Assembly (NCBI GenBank): GCA_015060045.1
Contig: SUZH01000012.1
Span: 1 to 48,280, forward strand
DNA length: 48,280 nt
Direction of reading: 5' to 3'
From: Rikenellaceae bacterium
GTDB lineage: Bacteria; Bacteroidota; Bacteroidia; Bacteroidales; Rikenellaceae
Each line of letters opens with the position of its first letter. Within the stretch, counting starts at the first letter, position 1. The translations under genes were made by a program, and so were the position numbers. The notes beneath the pieces are model-generated. The model had not been told where the DNA came from. It was given only the letters and a program-made list of their open reading frames with translations, and did not search any database. Shown here in pieces: positions 43,191 to 48,280 of the stretch.

Positions 43191-43846
43191 TATAAATCGA
43201 GTAATGAAAGTATCTCTTCGGCGCGATCGACGATCCGATCGGCATGGTTTGCTTCCAACTCCTCACGCTTACGGAATCCCCATGTAACACCCACCGAGCG
43301 AACGCCTGCGGCATGGGCGGTCAGCATATCGACCCCCGAATCGCCCACATAGAGCACCTCACGGCGCTCAACGTCCGTCCGTGCGAGAATCTCCTCCACC
43401 ACGGCCGGATCGGGCTTGAGCGGCACATCGGGTCGCTGTCCGAAAATCACCTCAAAGCGAATATCGGGAAAGTAGGAGCGAATCAACTTCTCGGTGCCCG
43501 CCTGGAATTTGTTCGAGGCTACGGCTAACCGAATCCCCCGTGCCTGCAGCGAGGCCAAAAGTTCCGGAATTCCGGCGTAGGGGCAGGTCTTGAGGTCGAT
43601 GTGCTCGATGTAGTAATCGAGAAAATCCTGCCGTGCCGCCGCTACATACTCTGCCGTGCGCAACTCCTCGGGCAGGGCGCGCTCCACGAGGCGCATGATG
43701 CCGTTGCCGACGAAGGTGCAGTAGGTCGGGTAATCGTGTTGGGGCAGCGAGCGAAGCGAGAGCATGTGGTTGGCCGCTTCGGCCAAGTCGCCGATCGTGT
43801 TGAGCAGCGTGCCGTCCAGGTCGAAAATAACGAGGTTTACAGCCAT
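43190..43846 (-). CDS. HAD-family phosphatase (phosphoglycolate phosphatase-like)
   Basis: The 218-residue protein begins MAVNLVIFDLDGTLLNT, the DxDGT motif I with nucleophile D9 and general acid D11. The cap is a small helical domain (residues about 15-85). Motif II is VASNKFQAGT, motif III lysine is in VPLKPDPAVV, and motif IV acids are in VGDSGVDML. This fits class I HAD phosphatases of the Gph type, cleaving 2-phosphoglycolate or another small phosphate ester. The substrate cannot be fixed by sequence. The ATG overlaps the end of the antiporter gene (TAATG). Confidence 0.85.
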   Translation of the reverse strand: MAVNLVIFDLDGTLLNTIGDLAEAANHMLSLRSLPQHDYPTYCTFVGNGIMRLVERALPEELRTAEYVAAARQDFLDYYIEHIDLKTCPYAGIPELLASLQARGIRLAVASNKFQAGTEKLIRSYFPDIRFEVIFGQRPDVPLKPDPAVVEEILARTDVERREVLYVGDSGVDMLTAHAAGVRSVGVTWGFRKREELEANHADRIVDRAEEILSLLDL

Positions 43847-45282
43847 TATTTTGCGCGTTTAATCTTCCAACCGATCGCAGCTACAAGGATCGACATCAGG
43901 GGACTGACGAGGTTGAAAATACAGTAGGGGAGGTAGGTGAAGGTCGCAACGCCCAGTACCGTGGCCTGCGTCATACCGCACGAGTTCCACGGCACGAGTA
44001 CCGAGCAGACCGTAGCCGAGTCCTCCGCGGCGCGGCTTAGGAGCTTCGGCTCCAGCCCGCGATCCTCATACAACTCCTTGAAGAGGCGACCCGTCAGGAT
44101 GATCGAGATATATTGGTCGGCCGAGCAGAGGTTGAAGAAGATACCCGCTCCGACGGTCGAGGCCACCACAGCCGAGGTGCGACGCACGAAGCCCAGGAAC
44201 AACTCCGTCAAGGCGCGCAACATACCACTGCCGGTCATCACACCGCCAAAGACCATGGCGCAAAGAATCAGCCATACGGTATTCATCATGCCGCCCATAC
44301 CGCGTGTGGCGACCAGATCATTCAGTTCCGCCGAGCCCGTATCGATAGCCGTCGGGCCATAGCAGGTCATCACGATCCCCTTAAAGCCCGAAGCGAAGCT
44401 GAAGGTGTCGGCACCGGCAATCTCGGCAACCAGCTGAGGCTGGGCGATAGCCATGGCGATGCAGGCCAGCACAACGGCTGCAAAGAGGGTGATGAGTGCC
44501 GGCAGTTTGCGAAGAATCAGCACACCCGTTAAAATGGGGACAATGAGTAACCACGGCGAGAGGTTAAAGGCCGCCTGCAGGCTCTCGGCATATTGATCGA
44601 CCGTGGCGGCCGAGGCGTGATCGAGCGTGAAGCCCGCGATGCCAAAGACCGTGAGGGCCACCACGAGCGACGGGACGGTCGTGTAGAGCATGTAACGGAT
44701 GTGGGTAAAGACCTCCACGCCCACAGTCGAGGAGGCGAGGACGGTGGTGTCCGAGAGGAGCGAGATCTTATCGCCGAAATAAGCACCCGAGATAATGGCA
44801 CCTGCGATCCACCCCTCGGGCAGTCCCATCGCATCGCCCACGCCCATCAGCGCTACGCCGATTGTGGCAATCGTGGTCCACGAACTACCCGTCATGAGCG
44901 AAACACCGGCGCAAATAAGCGTCGAGGCCACCAGAAAGTAGCTCGGATGGAGAATCTTGAGGCCGTAGTAGATCATCGTGGGCACCACGCCCGAGATCAT
45001 CCACGTGCCGGCAATCGAGCCGATGAGCAGGAGAATCAGGATGGCCGATGTCGAGGAGCGGATGTGGTTGATGATCGACTCCTCCAGCTCTTTCCACGAA
45101 CGTCCGTAGCCGAGGATGGCGATCATGGCCGCCACCGATGAGGCCGAGAGGAGGGCAATCTGGCTGCCTCCTGCGATTGCATCGCTGCCGAACGAGCGAA
45201 TGACGCCATATAATAAAAGGGTGAGCAGCACGAGCGGGATCGCTGCTACCCAAGCTGAGGGATTCTTTTGCGTTGTCTGCAT
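43846..45282 (-). CDS. nhaC: Na+/H+ antiporter, NhaC family
   Basis: The 478-residue polytopic inner-membrane protein has about 11-12 helices and the NhaC landmarks: SGSSWTTIATIGVALMGVG, GAIISGAYFGDKISLLSDTTVLAS, CSADQYISIILTGRLFKELY and LVPWNSCGMTQATVLG. It should exchange internal sodium for external protons. The physiological link to the sodium symporter and the inferred sodium V-ATPase is inference. Some NhaC-type proteins exchange organic acids (malate/lactate). Its stop overlaps the HAD start by one base, so the two form an operon. Confidence 0.88.
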   Translation of the reverse strand: MQTTQKNPSAWVAAIPLVLLTLLLYGVIRSFGSDAIAGGSQIALLSASSVAAMIAILGYGRSWKELEESIINHIRSSTSAILILLLIGSIAGTWMISGVVPTMIYYGLKILHPSYFLVASTLICAGVSLMTGSSWTTIATIGVALMGVGDAMGLPEGWIAGAIISGAYFGDKISLLSDTTVLASSTVGVEVFTHIRYMLYTTVPSLVVALTVFGIAGFTLDHASAATVDQYAESLQAAFNLSPWLLIVPILTGVLILRKLPALITLFAAVVLACIAMAIAQPQLVAEIAGADTFSFASGFKGIVMTCYGPTAIDTGSAELNDLVATRGMGGMMNTVWLILCAMVFGGVMTGSGMLRALTELFLGFVRRTSAVVASTVGAGIFFNLCSADQYISIILTGRLFKELYEDRGLEPKLLSRAAEDSATVCSVLVPWNSCGMTQATVLGVATFTYLPYCIFNLVSPLMSILVAAIGWKIKRAK

Positions 45283-45303
45283 AATCGATGCGTTTTATGC
45301 AGG

Positions 45304-45311
45304 CAAAAGTA
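45304..45311 (-). promoter_or_regulatory. -7 box of the antiporter gene
   Basis: TACTTTTG on the minus strand lies 21 nt before the ATG at 45282. The eamA stop (45329) is close upstream, so the antiporter pair probably has its own start of transcription as well as read-through. Confidence 0.5.
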
Positions 45312-45328
45312 CAAAAAAGTCAGCAGAT

Positions 45329-46255
45329 TTAGCCCTTTTGGCGGATGCGGGGGAACATTTTTCGCAAACGCATTAATAAAATCGGGATTTCGCGTCCGGC
45401 GATAACCAACGAGACGGCCGATAAAATCAGCAGTACGCCCAATCCCTCGCGCCAGGAGAACCCTTCGTGGAAGAATAGAACGCCGAATAGGAGGGCCGTG
45501 AGGGGCTCCAGGACGCCCAGAATGGCCGTCGTGGTGGAGCCGACGTAGTGAATTGCCGCCGTGGTGCAGAAGAAGGAGATGGCCGTCGGGAAGAGGGCCA
45601 ACGCTACAAGATTGAGCCAATGGTACCCATGTTCAGGCGTCTTGATTGCTGCGCCAAAATCGAGACGCACCCAGAAAAGCATCAGTCCGAACAGCAGGAC
45701 GTAGAAGGTGAGTTTTAGTGTAGGTAGCTCCTTGAACAGCGGACGATTGACGCCGACGATGTAGATCGCGTAGGCCAGGGCCGATCCGAGTGCCAGGAGC
45801 GTGCCGGTCAGGCTCAGCGTCTCATTGGCACCCGTTTGATAGAGTAGCCCGATGCCGATCATCGCCAAGACCATGCAGACGGCTGTCTGCCACGTGACTC
45901 GTTCGCGGAAGAAGAGCGCCATCAGGAGTGCAACCAGAATCGGATAGACAAAGAGAATCGTGCAGGCGAGGCCGGCGGCCATGTGGTTGAAACTCTCGAA
46001 GAGGCTGAGCGACGAAAGCGCCATGAGTAAACCCATTACGACGAGCGGCAGCAACTGACGACGTTCGATGCCGAAGCGGTGGCCACGGGCGAGGAGCATG
46101 ACGCCGACAATGAGAATGGCGAAGAGATAGCGGAAGAAGAGTACCGAATCGGGTCCCATGCCGTCGTGGTAGAGCGGCAGGGTGAAGAGCGGGCTCATGC
46201 CGTAGGTGGCAGCGGCGATGGCTCCGAGCAGATATCCTTTGGTTTTGGTGTGCAT
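45329..46255 (-). CDS. EamA/DMT-family transporter
   Basis: The 308-residue protein has ten hydrophobic segments in two EamA repeats (about 10-140 and 150-290), with the usual small-residue helices (GYLLGAIAAATYGMSPLF, GTLLALGSALAYAIYIVGVN) and the C-terminal GVLEPLTALLFGVLFFHEGFSW. It is a drug/metabolite exporter-type permease. The substrate is unknown. It sits 46 nt upstream of the antiporter on the same strand. Confidence 0.88.
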   Translation of the reverse strand: MHTKTKGYLLGAIAAATYGMSPLFTLPLYHDGMGPDSVLFFRYLFAILIVGVMLLARGHRFGIERRQLLPLVVMGLLMALSSLSLFESFNHMAAGLACTILFVYPILVALLMALFFRERVTWQTAVCMVLAMIGIGLLYQTGANETLSLTGTLLALGSALAYAIYIVGVNRPLFKELPTLKLTFYVLLFGLMLFWVRLDFGAAIKTPEHGYHWLNLVALALFPTAISFFCTTAAIHYVGSTTTAILGVLEPLTALLFGVLFFHEGFSWREGLGVLLILSAVSLVIAGREIPILLMRLRKMFPRIRQKG

Positions 46256-46284
46256 GTTGATTATTCAGGGCTGTTTTGCCCCTG

Positions 46285-46292
46285 CAAAGATA
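46285..46292 (-). promoter_or_regulatory. -7 box of the eamA gene
   Basis: TATCTTTG on the minus strand lies 29 nt before the ATG at 46255. The region between this and the tRNA promoter is very AT-rich. Confidence 0.55.
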
Positions 46293-46329
46293 GTGCAGAA
46301 AGAGTTTTTTTATTTTTTTTCGCAAAAAA

Positions 46330-46360
46330 TTTGCAAAACGAGATTTTTGCCGTATATTTG
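46330..46360 (+). promoter_or_regulatory. Promoter of the tRNA-Gly locus
   Basis: TTTG (46330-46333) and TATATTTG (46353-46360) are separated by 19 nt and end 11 nt before the truncated tRNA copy, so this is the original tRNA promoter. The sequence GTATATTTGC (46352-46361) also fits the GTAnnTTTGC consensus of CTnDOT-type attachment sites. Confidence 0.75.
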
Positions 46361-46371
46361 CACTCGCAATT

Positions 46372-46440
46372 GCGGAAATAGCTCAATTGGTAGAGCGCAA
46401 CCTTGCCCCAAAAGGATAAACACACCCAACCTTGGCAAGG
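46372..46440 (+). pseudogene. Broken tRNA-Gly(GCC) copy: 5' half plus inverted anticodon arm
   Basis: Positions 46372-46407 are a 5' half of tRNA-Gly, 36 nt through the anticodon GCC, with two changes from the intact copy (A for G in the D loop and G for A before the anticodon stem). The match stops exactly after the anticodon. After 17 unrelated bases, 46425-46440 is a perfect reverse complement of intact positions 46501-46516 (anticodon stem and loop). No T arm or acceptor 3' strand is present, so it is not functional as a tRNA. CCTTGCC (46401-46407) and GGCAAGG (46434-46440) can pair as a hairpin. Confidence 0.85.
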
Positions 46441-46471
46441 CGTGATTGCAAAGTCGGGTGATACATATTTT

Positions 46472-46547
46472 GCGGAAATAGCTCAGTTGGTAGAGCACAA
46501 CCTTGCCAAGGTTGGGGTCGCGAGTTCGAGTCTCGTTTTCCGCTCCA
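46472..46547 (+). tRNA. tRNA-Gly (anticodon GCC)
   Basis: The 76-nt gene folds as a complete cloverleaf: acceptor stem GCGGAAA with TTTCCGC, D arm GCTCAGTTGGTAGAGC, anticodon arm CAACCTTGCCAAGGTTG with GCC, T arm containing GTTCGAGT, discriminator T and encoded CCA. The anticodon is at 46505-46507. It lies exactly 100 bp after the broken copy and is followed by a terminator. It probably depends on the promoter at 46330-46360. Confidence 0.95.
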
Positions 46548-46577
46548 AGTCCAAAAGTTTTGAGGACAAAATCAAGC

Positions 46578-46612
46578 AAAACCCTTTGAAACATCGTTTC
46601 AGAGGGTTTTTC
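46578..46612 (+). terminator. Terminator of the tRNA locus
   Basis: AAAACCCTTTGAAAC pairs with GTTTCAGAGGGTTTT (one T-G pair) around an ATC loop, then TTC. It lies 30 nt after the CCA. Confidence 0.85.
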
Positions 46613-46635
46613 ATTTGTTGTCGGTAGGTATCGTT

Positions 46636-46740
46636 CCGACATCGTAGAGCCCTTACCCGACATCGACCGAACCTCGAAGCGTCCCTCCGAATATCGACCG
46701 TGAAATTAAGGGACACTTACGCCGAAATGAGGGGACACTT
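46636..46740. repeat. Helically phased direct repeats upstream of the integrase gene
   Basis: CCGACATCG occurs at 46636-46644 and 46657-46665 (21 bp start to start), with a partial copy CCGAATATCG at 46687-46696. GGGACACTT occurs at 46710-46718 and 46732-46740 (22 bp start to start). Spacings of two DNA turns suggest protein-binding sites on one DNA face, such as integrase arm sites or operator sites. The 46613-46809 gap contains no gene; I see no convincing TAnnTTTG promoter for the integrase. Confidence 0.5.
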
Positions 46741-46809
46741 TGATATTTTTTCGGCTTTCTACAAACTTTTCAGGCTGACAGTTGCCTACGCTTTAATAAA
46801 AACAGTCAG

Positions 46810-48087
46810 ATGAAAAGTACATTCAGAATCCTATTCTACGCAAAGTGGGAGGCAAGCGACGAGGCAAAAATGCTCCCAATTTATGTTCGTATTACAATCA
46901 ACGGCACAAAGGCTCGTTTCAGCCTTAAAATCCGTGTGTCGGAGAAAATCTGGGACGCCAAGAGTGGTCGAGCCATCGGGCATAGCCACGAGGCACTGCA
47001 AGCCAACCGCTACCTCGATAGCGTCGTCACACGCATCAACACCATATATTATCGCCTATGCGAACAGAGCGAGGCCGTGACAGCTCAGATGGTACGAGAT
47101 GAGTTTCTCGGCGTGAAAGCACCGAGCAAAACGCTCCTTTCGGTGTTTGCCGAGTTCAACGATAGGCAGGAGAATCTTATCGGCGTGGATATTACGCAAT
47201 CGACATTCAACAAGTTCGACTTGACATTTCGTCGCCTGGAAGAGTTCCTGCGAGTGAAACGCAATCGACCAGATATTCCAGTGTCATTGGTCGATAGAGA
47301 TTTTGTGCTCGACTTTGAAGCCTATTTGAAGGTAGATTACCGCCTGCAAGCCAACTCCGCCGAGAAGTTGATGCGTATCTTCAAGCGAATTACCACGATG
47401 TGTTTCAAGAGCGGACTGATGGCGAAAGACCCATTTTGCGATGTGCGCTTGAAGAAGGTCAAGAAGGATAGAGGCTACCTGACTCGACACGAATTGGAGC
47501 TAATACTCAACTATAAACCAACGAAGAAGCGATTGGAGAAGGTGCGCGATGTCTTTGTGTTTTGTTGTTTCACGGGTTTCGACTACTCGACTACTGCATC
47601 GCTGACCGAACAAAACCTTGTTTTGGCGGACGACGGCTCGATGTGGATTGAGACGCACCGAGTTAAGACCGGTGTTGCCTCAAAAGTTAAGCTGCTCGAT
47701 ATCCCGCTTTCAATCCTGAAAAAGTACGAATCAACACGCATTAACGGCTATCTACTGCCCGTGTTGAGCAACGCCAAATACAACCTCTACCTCAAAGAGA
47801 TAGCCTCCACATTGGGCATCCAGAAACGAGTAACCTCGCACCTGGCCCGCCACACATTTGCAACAACGGTAACCTACGCCAACGGAGTATCTATCGAGTC
47901 GATTAGCAAGATGCTCGGACATACCAAACTCGCTACCACGCAAATCTACGCCCGCATCGTCGACCAAACGGTAAGCCGAGAGATGGATAAGTTGTCAGCT
48001 GCATTAAGTGGTACGAGTTTTAGCCTCAACGGCGGGGATGGTGATTCGGAAGAAACAGTTGCCTCAATGGAAGAAGCCTCCAACTAA
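46810..48087 (+). CDS. Tyrosine recombinase (integrase) of the Bacteroidetes conjugative-element type
   Basis: The 425-residue protein has the three-part layout of IntDOT-like integrases: an N-terminal arm-binding domain (residues 1-90, FRILFYAKWEASDEAKMLPIYVRI, SEKIWDA), a SAM-like core-binding domain (about 105-215) and the catalytic domain (220-395). Catalytic residues seen are the beta-hairpin lysine K286, H344 and R347 in SHLARHTF, H371 in LGHTKL and the nucleophile Y380 in TQIYARI. The first catalytic arginine is absent: TGFDYS in place of TGLRxS, as in the CTnDOT integrase, which also lacks it. Base composition is more AT-rich than in neighbours, fitting transferred DNA. The rest of the element is to the right of the window. 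Confidence 0.92.
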   Translation: MKSTFRILFYAKWEASDEAKMLPIYVRITINGTKARFSLKIRVSEKIWDAKSGRAIGHSHEALQANRYLDSVVTRINTIYYRLCEQSEAVTAQMVRDEFLGVKAPSKTLLSVFAEFNDRQENLIGVDITQSTFNKFDLTFRRLEEFLRVKRNRPDIPVSLVDRDFVLDFEAYLKVDYRLQANSAEKLMRIFKRITTMCFKSGLMAKDPFCDVRLKKVKKDRGYLTRHELELILNYKPTKKRLEKVRDVFVFCCFTGFDYSTTASLTEQNLVLADDGSMWIETHRVKTGVASKVKLLDIPLSILKKYESTRINGYLLPVLSNAKYNLYLKEIASTLGIQKRVTSHLARHTFATTVTYANGVSIESISKMLGHTKLATTQIYARIVDQTVSREMDKLSAALSGTSFSLNGGDGDSEETVASMEEASN

Positions 48088-48095
48088 CAGAAACG

Positions 48096-48126
48096 ACAAG
48101 GTGCCCGATGAGGTCGGGCACCTTGT
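48096..48126. terminator. Hairpin after the integrase gene
   Basis: ACAAGGTGCCCGA and TCGGGCACCTTGT are perfectly complementary over 13 bp with a five-base loop, 9 nt after the stop. There is only a short T-poor tail (TCGATGG), so it could be a weak terminator or a recombination/regulatory structure. The remaining 48127-48280 shows no gene. Confidence 0.6.
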
Positions 48127-48280
48127 TCGATGGAACAGTCTATTGTTATTGTCTATATTTGGAATAATCTCATAATCCGCTAAGAATAAAAAGTTTATGC
48201 GGAAAGTTCAAGAACGAGGTAATGAGTTAGCAACTGTTCTGATTTCTACATACTTGCATGATTTGCATTGATGTACAACT

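Noticed and set aside
46372..46471. First tRNA copy as a functional tRNA with an intron or as a different tRNA
   Set aside because: No T arm or 3' acceptor strand is found anywhere before the second copy, and the inverted anticodon arm cannot complete a cloverleaf.

Overview
The window looks like chromosome of a gut-type Bacteroidales bacterium, most likely Alistipes or a close Rikenellaceae relative. The evidence is a V/A-type ATPase operon of the Bacteroidetes type, many promoters of the Bacteroidetes class (TAnnTTTG -7 box) with little sign of Shine-Dalgarno sites, numerous secreted carbohydrate enzymes, Bacteroidetes-specific families (DUF4301, DUF6549, DUF4369-thioredoxin lipoproteins, DUF2764) and a fairly GC-rich sequence heavy in TCG serine codons. 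The genus is inferred; Bacteroidales is well supported.

Region 1 (1-4850) is a small sugar-use cluster: a DapA/NanA-fold aldolase, a sodium:solute symporter and L-fucose isomerase, closed by a strong terminator. A palindromic repeat unit lies between symporter and isomerase. Region 2 (4930-21330) is a same-strand run of seven exported proteins: GH106-like alpha-L-rhamnosidase, sialate O-acetylesterase-type SGNH esterase, DUF5703 protein, GH2 enzyme, two tandem PL1-like pectate lyases, and a large beta-helix protein with a second C-terminal domain. The combination suggests rhamnogalacturonan or pectin-like glycan attack, possibly with deacetylation. No SusC/SusD pair is present. A TonB-dependent-receptor-like outer membrane protein (21556-24333) lies on the other strand.

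Region 3 (24533-32135) is the V-type ATPase operon E-DUF2764-A-B-D-I-K. The K subunit has every residue expected for sodium binding, so a sodium-driven enzyme is inferred. This fits the sodium symporter and the NhaC-type antiporter elsewhere in the window.

Region 4 (32137-43190) is housekeeping: a small membrane protein, DUF4301 (which has UDP-sugar-pyrophosphorylase-like motifs), murB-tilS-holA, a class IV aminotransferase-like protein lacking its catalytic lysine, a DUF6549 protein, coaD-lpxD, two tandem thioredoxin-like lipoproteins and ruvC. Several starts lie only 4-6 nt from the -7 box, implying leaderless mRNAs. On the minus strand follow an HAD phosphatase, NhaC antiporter and EamA permease.

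Region 5 (46330-48280) is the edge of an integrated element. An intact tRNA-Gly(GCC) is preceded, exactly 100 bp upstream, by a tRNA-Gly 5' half cut right after the anticodon and followed by an inverted copy of the anticodon arm. An IntDOT-like tyrosine recombinase gene with helically phased direct repeats upstream comes next. The rest of that element lies beyond the window. The tRNA scar and its integrase are the most unusual structure seen here.
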